A DNA stretch of 64,000 nucleotides, taken from the NCBI RefSeq assembly GCF_003217155.1, contig NZ_QJSU01000006.1:62001-126000 (forward strand), given 5' to 3'. Shown piece after piece: positions 26,633 through 35,372 of the stretch; within the stretch, counting starts at the first letter, position 1; each line of letters opens with the position of its first letter. The position numbers were made by a program, and so were the translations under genes. The DNA is from Psychrobacter fozii (lineage in GTDB: Bacteria; Pseudomonadota; Gammaproteobacteria; Pseudomonadales; Moraxellaceae). The notes under the pieces are model-generated. The model ran no database searches. It saw only the letters and a list, made by a program, of their open reading frames with translations, and was not told the DNA's origin.

Positions 26633-28324
26633 ATGAATAGTGCTATTGTACTACTATTTGGCGTCGCCGCCATGCTCTGCGGTTACGTGTTTTATTCAAA
26701 GTTTATCGCCACAAAAATTCTAGCACTGGACGATAGTCGTCCCACGCCAGCTCATACCATGAAAGACGGTATAGATTATGTCCCCACCAATAAATATGTA
26801 TTGTGGGGACATCATTTTACATCAGTCGCAGGGGCCGCACCGATTATCGGTCCTGCAATTGCCGTGATATGGGGTTGGTTGCCTGCCATCATTTGGATTG
26901 TGTTCGGCACAATCTTTATGGCGGGCGTACATGATATGTCTGCTATTTGGGCAAGTATGCGTAATAGAGGCCAGTCAATTGGTTCTATTGCTGGTACCGT
27001 TATGGGTACCCGTGTGCGCAGTCTGATGATGATCGTTATCTTCTTGTTATTGCTGATGGTCAATGCTGTATTTGGCGTTGCTATCGCTAACATGATGATA
27101 AAAACGCCGTCTTCTGTATTACCAGTTTGGGGCGCGCTAGTCGTTGCCTTTATCATTGGTCAGTGTATTTATCGCTACAATATGAATTTGGTTTGGGTAT
27201 CAATTATCGGGGTAACGGCGTTATACGGACTTATCTATCTTGGTCCTATGTTCCCTATTGTATTGCCTGAGACTATTTTCGGGTTACCTGATAATGCCGT
27301 ATGGATTATTATCTTGTTTGCCTATGCAGCGGTTGCTTCGCTATTGCCTGTATGGATGCTATTACAACCACGTGACTATATTAATGGTTTACAGCTATTC
27401 GTCGGTTTGATTTTATTATACGCCGCGATTTTTATCGCGACGCCTGATATTGTCGCGCCAGCTATTAATACATCATTACCAATGGACACACCTTCACTGA
27501 TGCCGTTGTTGTTTGTCACGATTGCTTGTGGTGCTATTTCAGGGTTCCATGGTTTGGTTGCAACAGGTACGACTTCTAAGCAGATTGACAAAGAAGGAGA
27601 CGTACGTTTCGTTGGTTACTTTGGTGCACTGGGTGAAGGTATGCTCGCATTGGGTGCCGTTCTGGCCGCAACAGCAGGTTTTGCTACGCTTGGTGATTGG
27701 GAAGCGGTTTACCAAAAATTTGGTGACGGTTCGATTGGTGCCTTTATTGATGGTGGTGCAACCATCTTGAATGCTGGTGTTGGCATTGATATGGTGCTAT
27801 CGCAGACCATGCTTACAGTAATGGCTGCATTGTTTGCAGGTACTACGATGGATACTGGTGTGCGCTTGCAGCGTTACATTTTCCAAGAGTTTGGTGAGAT
27901 TTACAAATTACCCATACTTAATAAAAGTGTCGTTGCAACGTTATTAGCAGTCGGAACTTGTCTATTATTAGCATTTGGTGCTGGTGGTATTGATGGTGCT
28001 GGTGGTATGGTTATCTGGCCACTGTTTGGTACAACCAATCAGTTAATGGCTGCTTTGACCTTAATGATCGTAACGGTTATCTTGTTACGCAAAGGCAAGC
28101 CCGTCTGGTTTACCTTAGCGCCGTTGTCGTTTTTATTAGTTATGACTGTATTAGCACTATTGATTCAGCTTAAAACTTTTTTCACGGACGGAAATTGGCT
28201 GCTTATCATTATGGACATCATCATTTTGATAGCGACTATTCTAGTCACGTTTGAAAGTCTATCGGTGTTGCGCAAAGAATGGTCGCTACACAGAGGTAAA
28301 GGCAAAATCGAAGATGATGCCTAA
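26633..28324 (+). CDS. cstA: Carbon starvation protein CstA family transporter
   Basis: This is a polytopic inner-membrane protein with about 14 TMs, of the family that takes up peptides and, in some bacteria, pyruvate. Family-typical motifs include GHHFTSVAGAAPIIGPAIA near 60-78, GVHDMSAIWASMRN near 103, and GTTSKQIDKE and ATTMDTGVRLQRYI-like stretches further on (here GTTMDTGVRLQRYI). At 563 residues it is shorter than E. coli CstA (701). The small C-terminal CstA_5TM extension seems reduced, which is common in this clade. A strong terminator follows, and the cory-CC-star gene lies 163 bases downstream. Confidence 0.92.
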   Translation: MNSAIVLLFGVAAMLCGYVFYSKFIATKILALDDSRPTPAHTMKDGIDYVPTNKYVLWGHHFTSVAGAAPIIGPAIAVIWGWLPAIIWIVFGTIFMAGVHDMSAIWASMRNRGQSIGSIAGTVMGTRVRSLMMIVIFLLLLMVNAVFGVAIANMMIKTPSSVLPVWGALVVAFIIGQCIYRYNMNLVWVSIIGVTALYGLIYLGPMFPIVLPETIFGLPDNAVWIIILFAYAAVASLLPVWMLLQPRDYINGLQLFVGLILLYAAIFIATPDIVAPAINTSLPMDTPSLMPLLFVTIACGAISGFHGLVATGTTSKQIDKEGDVRFVGYFGALGEGMLALGAVLAATAGFATLGDWEAVYQKFGDGSIGAFIDGGATILNAGVGIDMVLSQTMLTVMAALFAGTTMDTGVRLQRYIFQEFGEIYKLPILNKSVVATLLAVGTCLLLAFGAGGIDGAGGMVIWPLFGTTNQLMAALTLMIVTVILLRKGKPVWFTLAPLSFLLVMTVLALLIQLKTFFTDGNWLLIIMDIIILIATILVTFESLSVLRKEWSLHRGKGKIEDDA

Positions 28325-28405
28325 TATCTGATACCTAATAAGTGTCAATTATTTAAGTGCCATCGAGTATTTCATTAATAGGCCAGTACATATATTGTAA
28401 AGAAA

Positions 28406-28439
28406 CAAAAAACGCTAGCAGCCATTGCTGGCGTTTTTT
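28406..28439 (+). terminator. Intrinsic terminator after cstA
   Basis: AACGCTAGCA pairs with TGCTGGCGTT (one G-U pair) around a GCCAT loop, followed by T6 and preceded by an A-run. It separates cstA from the cory-CC-star/ArsA pair, so readthrough is probably partial. Confidence 0.9.
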
Positions 28440-28487
28440 GTATCAAATAGGCATGATAGATAACAAGACGTAGGAGATGAAAAAGTT

Positions 28488-28811
28488 ATGGACGATACCA
28501 ATATGTCAGATAATGCCAAGCCAAGCGATACCATATCGAACGACATGCCAGACATTAAACCATGGTGGCAACGGTTTACCGCTGGGCTAAATGAGTTTTA
28601 TCATGCGCCATACCGTCAGACGATGGCACGTGCTGCACGTGATGAAGAAGATTTTTTTATGCTACTCATGTTCGCTGAGAGCCTAGGCATTGATAATCCT
28701 GCCAGCTTTTATACGCTAGAGCTACAGCCTTTATTTTTGGAAAACTTCCACGAGTGGCACACTAGAATGGGTATGGATAGATGTCCCTTTGACCACGTTG
28801 GTTGCTGCTAA
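28488..28811 (+). CDS. cory-CC-star family small protein
   Basis: This is a 107-residue cytoplasmic protein whose C-terminus ends in a cysteine pair directly before the stop (CPFDHVGCC), the feature that gives the family its informal name. The central region (FYHAPYRQTMARAARDEEDFFMLLMFAESLGIDNPA) is well ordered and family-like, and the first 25 residues are a variable acidic leader. AGGAG precedes the ATG. It lies 34 bases before the ArsA-type ATPase gene, which points to an operon and a shared role. The four cysteines/histidines at the end could bind metal. The function is unknown. Confidence 0.75.
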   Translation: MDDTNMSDNAKPSDTISNDMPDIKPWWQRFTAGLNEFYHAPYRQTMARAARDEEDFFMLLMFAESLGIDNPASFYTLELQPLFLENFHEWHTRMGMDRCPFDHVGCC

Positions 28812-28845
28812 TGGTAGCTATATTGATTAAAAAAGAGAGATAAGT

Positions 28846-29862
28846 ATGGCATTACATTCCTTACAGGCATTGGTAGAGCAGCTGGCGACACAACCGATTA
28901 TATTTATCGGTGGAAAAGGCGGTGTGGGAAAGACCACGACTGCCGCTGCACTTGCCAGCTATTATGCAAGCCAGCAGCAAAAAACCTTAATTGTCTCAAC
29001 CGATCCAGCACACAGTTTGGGCGATGTATTAAATATTCGACTCAATAACGAGAAAACAGTGATATCACCTTATCTAGATGCGATTGAGTTAAATCCTGAC
29101 ACTATCGTCGATGAGCATTTTTCACAAGTTGAACGCACGATTAGAGCCTATGCCAATCCAGATATGATGCCTAAGATTCGAGAGCATTTGCAGCTATCAA
29201 AATCGGCACCAGGCGCACAAGAAGCAGCGATGCTTGAGTCTATGTGTCAGCATTTGGTCAACGCTGCAGATGCAGATTATGATCACATTATTTTTGATAC
29301 GGCACCAACAGGGCATACTCTACGGTTACTGGTATTACCAGAGATGATGGGTGCGTGGACGGATGGGCTACTCGCACAGCAACGCCGACAGTCTAAATTG
29401 CGCTCGGTGGCAAATCACTTGGACAGTCATAATCAAAAAAATGATAAAAACGATGTGGCAAATCCATTTGCAGCAAAAAAATCAGATCGCTGGGAGCAAG
29501 CCGTATCCGTGTTAGAAAAACGCAAACAGCTGTTTCGTCAGGCAGGAGTACTACTGCATGACCGTACCCAAACAGCGATTGTATTGGTTATGACTGCCGA
29601 CGTATTGCCATTGGCTGAGACCAGACGTGCGATCAAACAGTTGGAAGAAAGTAAGCTCACACCAGCAGCGATAGTTATCAATCAGCTGATAGCGCCTACT
29701 CAGTCTGATGATTTTTGGCAGCAGCGTGCAGATAGACAACAGCAAATTATGCAAGGTATAGAACAAAGCTTTACCAAGTATCCACTATATCCAATTTATC
29801 TGCAGCAAACGGATGTACGTGGTACTGATGCACTCAGTGCTTTATTGCGACCAGTACTATAA
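28846..29862 (+). CDS. ArsA/Get3 (TRC40) family ATPase
   Basis: This is a 338-residue soluble P-loop ATPase with the deviant Walker A GGKGGVGKTTT near 22-32, switch I STDPAHSLGDV near 51-61 and switch II FDTAPTGHTLRLL near 150-162. Those three motifs define the ArsA/Get3 family. There is one ATPase domain, so it should act as a dimer. No arsB, arsC or arsR gene is near, so a role in arsenite export is unlikely. The pairing with cory-CC-star and proximity to cstA suggest membrane-protein handling or metal-dependent chaperoning, which is inference only. Confidence 0.85.
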   Translation: MALHSLQALVEQLATQPIIFIGGKGGVGKTTTAAALASYYASQQQKTLIVSTDPAHSLGDVLNIRLNNEKTVISPYLDAIELNPDTIVDEHFSQVERTIRAYANPDMMPKIREHLQLSKSAPGAQEAAMLESMCQHLVNAADADYDHIIFDTAPTGHTLRLLVLPEMMGAWTDGLLAQQRRQSKLRSVANHLDSHNQKNDKNDVANPFAAKKSDRWEQAVSVLEKRKQLFRQAGVLLHDRTQTAIVLVMTADVLPLAETRRAIKQLEESKLTPAAIVINQLIAPTQSDDFWQQRADRQQQIMQGIEQSFTKYPLYPIYLQQTDVRGTDALSALLRPVL

Positions 29863-29919
29863 ATATTCGAGAATAACGCTAGCAGTTACTTTATTTTCTG
29901 TGTGTGTAATTCAGTTTGG

Positions 29920-31506
29920 CTAGTCGTGATTATACGACTGCAATTTAGCTGAAAGCGACCACGCCATATCTGCCCGTAACAACTGAGCTTGTTCGGATTT
30001 GCCACTACTAAGTGACGACCATTGCGGCTTACCACGTGCTTTTTTTAACTCACTTGGTAGTTTGTGCGTCGGCCATGGTGTCACTGAGTTATCGTCTTCA
30101 TTCTCGTCTGATTCACTGTTATTTTTTGCGCCTTTATATATTAGCTGGGTCGCATCTGTTGCAGCATGACCACGATGACGTAGAGCCGTGAGTAAATCTA
30201 TCGAGCGAGTGGCCAGTAGTGTCAACGTAGCAGGATCGATATATAAGCGTTTTATCCCTGTGATCCTATCAGCAATGCTACTGGTGTTAGATAATAACCC
30301 TCCTGCAATACCACCAATCGCTGCACCCAATCCCAATGTAGTGCCTAAAGCCGCTGCGTCAACACCTAAGCCTAGCAATGCACCAGCTGCTGCTCCAGAA
30401 GTTGTGCGTATGCCATAGCTTTTTAGCAGTTCAGGGTCAAATGGATCTTGCTGATACGCTTGTAATTCAAGTGGCGTTGCAGCAACTGCATTGTCATAAA
30501 ACTTATATAAATTAAGCAAATTATGCTGCATAGCACGCTCGCTTTGGCGAACAGCTTCCTGCATTTGTGCCAACACTGGCATAGGATCGTCGCTGTCATT
30601 AATCTCACGAACGAAAGCAGCGACATTGATCAGAAAGTCAGCAATGATAATATTTGCTTCATCACTCAGTTGTGCCCAGTTTTCTGTCCGACGTTGCATC
30701 AATTGCTCAAGCATTTCAGAGTGGGTGAGCATAGTCGATAGATTTTTCCACAGCCGCATTTCATCTTCGAACTCAAAAGCAACCGAATCAAAACGCGTGG
30801 ATATATGCAAGTTTCGTCTTGCCAGCATCGTCTGCCATTCGTCGATATTGGCATCTTGACTGTCAGTAAAGTTAAAGACTGGCATCACTGGTATCGCCGC
30901 CCAAGACAAAATAGCCAGCTCATCCTTATACTTACCTAACACTGGCTCACGCGCATCAACGACGTAGATGGCCATATCACTTGCCAGTAGTTGCCGAATC
31001 ACTTTGGCTTCTTGGCTATAGTCATAGTTGTCTGAATGGTCTACACCTTGAGCGATATCCGACGCCAAAAATTGCTGCAAGCGTTCAATACCATCACGCC
31101 GACTGGCCGTATTATCCTCCAACCAGTCCATCAATCCTGAGGCATCTTCTAGACCAGGCGTGTCATATAGTGCCACTAAGACTTCGCCAGTTTGGTTATC
31201 TGTCAGTTGCGCCTGCTCGACATGCCGTGTGGTCGCAGCCTCATTTTTGACCTCACCAAAATAAACGTCACGTAATAAGGTGCGCAAAATAGAGGTTTTA
31301 CCCGTGTTGGTATGACCGACGACCGCCAATTTGAGCGGTTCGCCACTGGCGATGGTTTTCTTTGTCATTCTTGGTGCTGGTGTTGATGGCTCAGTTGATA
31401 AAGGTTGAGTGTCTTGATTGGGGGAATCAAGAGTTTTTTCATAAGCCTTGTCCGCAAAGAGACCAGCTGGTTTGTCATTGTTTTTATTATTATCATAATT
31501 GTTCAT
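29920..31506 (-). CDS. GTPase with DUF3482 domain
   Basis: This is a 528-residue Era/HflX-like GTPase fused to a DUF3482 C-terminal domain. G1 is GHTNTGKTS (about 64-72), G3 is DTPGLED (about 115-121), and the NKxD-type G4 is replaced by NFTD/S in VFNFTDSQD near 211. The C-terminal half contains a Gly/Ala-rich hydrophobic hairpin (about 370-410: ALLGLGVDAAALG and GAAIGGIAGGLL), probably membrane-inserting. It is commonly found near DUF2868 genes, as here. The biological role is unknown. Confidence 0.85.
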   Translation of the reverse strand: MNNYDNNKNNDKPAGLFADKAYEKTLDSPNQDTQPLSTEPSTPAPRMTKKTIASGEPLKLAVVGHTNTGKTSILRTLLRDVYFGEVKNEAATTRHVEQAQLTDNQTGEVLVALYDTPGLEDASGLMDWLEDNTASRRDGIERLQQFLASDIAQGVDHSDNYDYSQEAKVIRQLLASDMAIYVVDAREPVLGKYKDELAILSWAAIPVMPVFNFTDSQDANIDEWQTMLARRNLHISTRFDSVAFEFEDEMRLWKNLSTMLTHSEMLEQLMQRRTENWAQLSDEANIIIADFLINVAAFVREINDSDDPMPVLAQMQEAVRQSERAMQHNLLNLYKFYDNAVAATPLELQAYQQDPFDPELLKSYGIRTTSGAAAGALLGLGVDAAALGTTLGLGAAIGGIAGGLLSNTSSIADRITGIKRLYIDPATLTLLATRSIDLLTALRHRGHAATDATQLIYKGAKNNSESDENEDDNSVTPWPTHKLPSELKKARGKPQWSSLSSGKSEQAQLLRADMAWSLSAKLQSYNHD

Positions 31507-31543
31507 AATAGAATCTTATATTAATGATGGATATGCAAAATCG

Positions 31544-32527
31544 TTATGCCGCACTGGGTGGTCTGAACAATACTTTCAATTTTTTCTTAAATCCTTTGGC
31601 ACGAAAAAACCGCTGCCACATACGGTAAAAGACGCCAAATATCAGGCTGATGATATTGTCATGGCTGGTTTCACCAATGGCACCATATTTGACAGGGTTG
31701 TTGACGGTATCTTCTTCTACGTAAGTCCCAAACCAGCGATCAAAGATAATAAGCACGCCGCCATAGTTTTGGTCAATGTATTCGTCGTTGGTGCCATGAT
31801 GGGCACGGTGATTGGATGGGGTATCAAAGACATACTCAACCCATTTGGGAAATTTGCCCACGGTTTCAGTATGAATAAAGAATTGATAAATAAGATCAAG
31901 CGCGTAAAAGAAAAACACCCACACTGGATGTACACCAAGCAGCATCAGCGGCACAAAGAACAACCACCAGCCCGTCACCGAGTACAGCAGGCTTTGGCGC
32001 ATGGCGGTGGACAGATTCATATGGTCATCTGAATGGTGCACGACATGCGCTGACCAAAACCAGTTCATACGGTGTGACGCACGATGGAACCAGTAGTAGC
32101 TAAATTCAACCGCGACGAATATGGGTATGGCGGTGAGCCATGTCACCTCAATAGTAAATAAGCGATATTGATATAACCATAAGCAGATAGGTATGACGAT
32201 AAGCGCTTGGACAATCAATTCAAACCCTAGATAAGAGCCGCCCAAGCTAAAATTGGTCATCGCACGTCGCCAGCTAAAGCTTTTAGCATTGCCACGCTTG
32301 GACTGATACAGCCATTCTGCTAAAAATAATAAGAAAAATGGGCCGCCAGCCAGCGGTAGCAGCCACTCCTGCCAATACGCAGGTAGAATACTTGCCAGCA
32401 TTGGCTGCCACGACTCTGGCGCAGCCGTTAATATACTTTGGTTTAATGCCTCTCTGTAACCATCCAATAATTGACCATACTGACCCAAGGTCATAAGGGA
32501 ATTATCTAAGGAGATATCTGCTGCCAT
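31544..32527 (-). CDS. Sterol desaturase / fatty acid hydroxylase family protein
   Basis: This is a 327-residue membrane di-iron oxygenase with about four TMs. The family histidine clusters are present: HRASHRMNWFWSAHVVHHS near 145-163 and the later NHRAHHG near 233-239. The substrate is probably a lipid; these proteins in proteobacteria modify membrane lipids, carotenoids or alkyl ethers. It lies between the DUF3482 GTPase and DUF2868 genes on the same strand (37 and 75 bases away), so the three likely share a transcript. The specific reaction is not known. Confidence 0.85.
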   Translation of the reverse strand: MAADISLDNSLMTLGQYGQLLDGYREALNQSILTAAPESWQPMLASILPAYWQEWLLPLAGGPFFLLFLAEWLYQSKRGNAKSFSWRRAMTNFSLGGSYLGFELIVQALIVIPICLWLYQYRLFTIEVTWLTAIPIFVAVEFSYYWFHRASHRMNWFWSAHVVHHSDDHMNLSTAMRQSLLYSVTGWWLFFVPLMLLGVHPVWVFFFYALDLIYQFFIHTETVGKFPKWVEYVFDTPSNHRAHHGTNDEYIDQNYGGVLIIFDRWFGTYVEEDTVNNPVKYGAIGETSHDNIISLIFGVFYRMWQRFFRAKGFKKKLKVLFRPPSAA

Positions 32528-32602
32528 ATTGGGCTCCTAGCCACTATAAAACATCCTTGTCACAATAAGTTTAGAGGGTAGTGCCATATTAATCATTAGA
32601 AT

Positions 32603-34006
32603 TTATTGAGCGCTTGAGTCAACCAAGCCAATTTTTCGTGCAGAGAGCGCCGTTTGCCACTGCTGATAGCGAACGGTTTGTTTGTCTAGTGGCTCATCAT
32701 CCGTACGCGTATCAGTCAATCTTGTAGAAGCGCTATTATCACCAAGCAGCTGTACGATAAGCCCGTCTTTGGCGTGAGCAGCGATTTGATCGAGCTTACG
32801 TAGCGTACCGCGGTCAGGCAATGCGTTGCTATGAATGCCAAGCAAAACTTGTACAGGATGACTGTCTAAATAAGTCTTCAACCGTGCCATATCATCACGG
32901 TCATCAACGATACCAAAATCCTCAATCTCGCTTGATTGTTCAAAATCATGATGGCTGTTGTCTAAACCCAACTGCCACCACTTTTCCTGATCTGATGGGT
33001 ACTCAAGTAGAGCAACCAATTTTTTGCCAACACTGACCGTTGCTTTTGGCGCGATAGGTGCTGGTGCTTCATTAAAATCATCGGCGTCCACCACATGACG
33101 TTGCCAAAAATTCAAAATCTTTTGATAATAAGGCAGTTTGATATCCAAACGCATTTTTTTACGGCGAAACATCAAGGCACAAAATGCCCAAGCAATCGCT
33201 CGCGGTACGATGCCGTACATCAGTAAGCTACCAACCAATAACCCCGCCCATTGCCGTGCAACAGATAGCGGCATGGCGTCAGTCACCAATCTGCTCTGTG
33301 CGATAGCCATGCTGTCCGGCACCCCAAATCCCACCATGCTAGGTAGCCAGCCTAATACCTGAGTCAAAATAATAAGCGCCTGATCAGATAGTAAAGTGGA
33401 CTCCCAGCTAAAGCTGTACTGGCGCACAATCAACAAAAAAACAATCGCCAGTAGCATGCCCGTCAATGTCGCTAGCCACAATTGATGGCTAAATCGACCG
33501 AGATACCAGCGCATACCGCTATGCTGCAATTGACGTTCGTACAAGTTAATCGCTGCCTTAGTCACATCATCTTTACCACGTATTAAGTAGCTGGGACTGA
33601 CAAAACTGGCGAACCAATTGGACGATTGCTTGCCTTGATTAACCAGCGTCATGGCCACCCAGCCCAATAGCATAATAGTATGAAACCCTAATAAACAAAC
33701 CAACACGTAAAAGAAGTTAACCACATTGGCCTGTAATAGCGTAAACAGCCCCAAAAATCCTGAAACACACCACACCACGCTCATCACGATCATGATGCCT
33801 TTGATACGGCCGTCAATTTTACCCAAAACTTGTGCCAACGCACCGTTACTGTCGATACGTGAGGCTCGGCGATGCAGCTTTTGGATGGGTTTGCCATCTT
33901 CGCCTTGCAGTTTTTCTGTGATGAGTAGCGGGTCAGTGGCAAACACATGCTGCTGCGTCTCAAGCGTGCGTACCAACTCAGTCAACTGATCTTGGGGTGA
34001 TAGCAT
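32603..34006 (-). CDS. DUF2868 family membrane protein
   Basis: This is a 467-residue inner-membrane protein with about four to five TMs between residues 75 and 300, followed by a cytoplasmic domain (about 330-467) resembling the regulatory or GTPase-partner part of this family. The open frame extends upstream to 34090, but the first 28 codons run into the MITE at 34076-34340. MLSPQDQL at 34006 is the more natural start. DUF2868 and DUF3482 genes are frequent neighbours in gammaproteobacteria. The function is unknown. Confidence 0.8.
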   Translation of the reverse strand: MLSPQDQLTELVRTLETQQHVFATDPLLITEKLQGEDGKPIQKLHRRASRIDSNGALAQVLGKIDGRIKGIMIVMSVVWCVSGFLGLFTLLQANVVNFFYVLVCLLGFHTIMLLGWVAMTLVNQGKQSSNWFASFVSPSYLIRGKDDVTKAAINLYERQLQHSGMRWYLGRFSHQLWLATLTGMLLAIVFLLIVRQYSFSWESTLLSDQALIILTQVLGWLPSMVGFGVPDSMAIAQSRLVTDAMPLSVARQWAGLLVGSLLMYGIVPRAIAWAFCALMFRRKKMRLDIKLPYYQKILNFWQRHVVDADDFNEAPAPIAPKATVSVGKKLVALLEYPSDQEKWWQLGLDNSHHDFEQSSEIEDFGIVDDRDDMARLKTYLDSHPVQVLLGIHSNALPDRGTLRKLDQIAAHAKDGLIVQLLGDNSASTRLTDTRTDDEPLDKQTVRYQQWQTALSARKIGLVDSSAQ

Positions 34007-34075
34007 AATGCGATAACATCCGTATAAAAGCGTTGATTTAGAATGGTCGTAATTGATTATTGTAGCGTATATATA

Positions 34076-34340
34076 GGGTCTGTTGAACATTCAAATGTTA
34101 GGGCTGCTGATTGCTAAAATTGCACCAAACTAGGCGCAAGCCGACAATAATGTCGAGACCTTAGCTAGGTTTGCAACAACGTTTGGGGTGATTTTAGCAT
34201 TAGCCTTTTAGGGCAGTACTCTTTTTTGCCAATATATGGCGAAATGGTTTAACCTAGAATGACTAGGCATCAAAAATTTCACTGCATATTGTCTAAAAAA
34301 TAGTGACTGCCAGCACCACATTTGAATGTTCAACAGACCC
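34076..34340. mobile_element. MITE-like element, 265 bases, with 22-base terminal inverted repeats and TA target
   Basis: The left end (34076-34097, beginning GGGTCTGTTGAACATT) is the perfect inverse of the right end (34319-34340). TA flanks both sides (34074-34075 and 34341-34342), as expected for a TA-targeting transposase such as IS630/Tc1 types. There is no coding capacity. The interior shares many blocks with the element at 57255-57532 (GCTGATT-CTAAAA, TTTTAGCAT, TTTTTTGCCA, CTGTCTAAAAAATAGT), so both belong to one family. Confidence 0.85.
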
Positions 34341-34342
34341 TA

Positions 34343-34554
34343 ACGATAGCCTTTATATCAACGATTTTATTTTTAGCGAGGCTGATGCCATAGCGGTCTT
34401 ATAATTGATAAATTATATTCATAAATGCCGAATCTTTAAACATTTCCATCATGGTAAAGACTATAAAAGTGCGCCAAAATGAACCAGATACATGACAAAA
34501 AGAACGATAAACTAATAAAAAATCGGTCAAAAATAATCTAAAAAAGGAATCATC
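34343..34554. other. Upstream region of the SDR gene
   Basis: No gene is seen. It is AT-rich, and AAAAAGGAA at 34538-34546 is the SD of the SDR gene. The DUF2868 and SDR genes diverge from this interval, so the MITE sits between their promoters. Confidence 0.4.
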
Positions 34555-35301
34555 ATGAGTAATAAAACTTATCTAATAATCGGTGGTACAGGTGGCATTG
34601 GTAAAGCTATGATAGAGCAGTTAACCACCAGCACGACACATGACACGCTTGTCTTTGCCACTCACCATAAGAACATACCTGATTTTGAAGCACCCAATTT
34701 ACAGTGGATATCGATGGATATCTGCGATGAACACAGCATCCAACAAGCAGCCGAAGTCATTAAGCAACAGACCACTCATATCGATTGGGTCATTAATTGT
34801 GCGGGATTATTGCATACTGACACGCAGCAACCGGAAAAAGCCCTACGTCAGATGGAGACTGATTTTTTCTTACAGAATATGCAAGTGAATGCCTTAGCGA
34901 GCTTGCTGATTGCCAAGCACTTCAAACCGCTACTAGTAAAATCTAAACGTAGCAATGACACGCCCGCAATTTTTGCGACGATATCAGCGCGCGTGGGTAG
35001 CATCAGTGACAATCAGCTGGGTGGTTGGTACAGCTATCGGATGAGTAAAGCGGCACTCAATATGGGGATGAAAAATCTGAGCATCGAGTGGGGAAGATCA
35101 CTCAAGGATGTATGCGTGGTTGTCATGCAGCCAGGAACGGTCAACACGCAACTCTCAGCCCCTTTTCAGAGTAATGTGGCTGACGGACATTTATTCTCGA
35201 CAGCTTATAGTGCAGAGTGCTTGTTAGAAGTATTGAGTAATATGACCGCTACTCAATCAGGCAGCTTTGTAGATTGGGCAGGAGAGTCCATACCTTGGTA
35301 G
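34555..35301 (+). CDS. SDR family NAD(P)-dependent oxidoreductase
   Basis: This is a 248-residue Rossmann-fold short-chain dehydrogenase. It has the nucleotide-binding GGTGGIGKA (about 9-17), NCAG (about 83-86) and the catalytic YSYRMSK (YxxxK, about 162-168) with the preceding Ser (SARVGS). It is of the CsgA-like/fatty-acyl SDR type often annotated as a cell-cell signalling protein homologue. The substrate is not evident. AAAGGAA lies 7 bases before the ATG. It is single-gene and convergent with the GNAT gene. Confidence 0.88.
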   Translation: MSNKTYLIIGGTGGIGKAMIEQLTTSTTHDTLVFATHHKNIPDFEAPNLQWISMDICDEHSIQQAAEVIKQQTTHIDWVINCAGLLHTDTQQPEKALRQMETDFFLQNMQVNALASLLIAKHFKPLLVKSKRSNDTPAIFATISARVGSISDNQLGGWYSYRMSKAALNMGMKNLSIEWGRSLKDVCVVVMQPGTVNTQLSAPFQSNVADGHLFSTAYSAECLLEVLSNMTATQSGSFVDWAGESIPW

Positions 35302-35319
35302 TCTTAACAATGTTTTCAC

Positions 35320-35369
35320 AGTATTGATGCTCTATATATTAAGAGTTGAGAGTTAAGAGCATCAATATT
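35320..35369. terminator. Long inverted repeat between convergent genes
   Basis: ATTGATGCTCT (35323-35333) pairs with AGAGCATCAAT (35356-35366), with TATT/AATA-type extension. It lies between the convergent SDR and GNAT genes and has no long T-run. Probably a shared terminator. Confidence 0.6.
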
Positions 35370-35372
35370 GAT

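Noticed and set aside
28846..29862. Arsenite-exporting ATPase of an ars operon
   Set aside because: ArsA motifs are present, but no arsB, arsC, arsD or arsR gene lies nearby and only one ATPase domain is encoded.
31499..32032. A 177-codon plus-strand frame opposite the sterol desaturase gene
   Set aside because: It is antisense to a well-supported gene with intact histidine motifs and shows no protein-like features of its own.
34007..34090. N-terminal 28-codon extension of the DUF2868 gene
   Set aside because: The extension runs into the MITE inverted repeat and lacks homology-like character; ATG 34006 is the better start.
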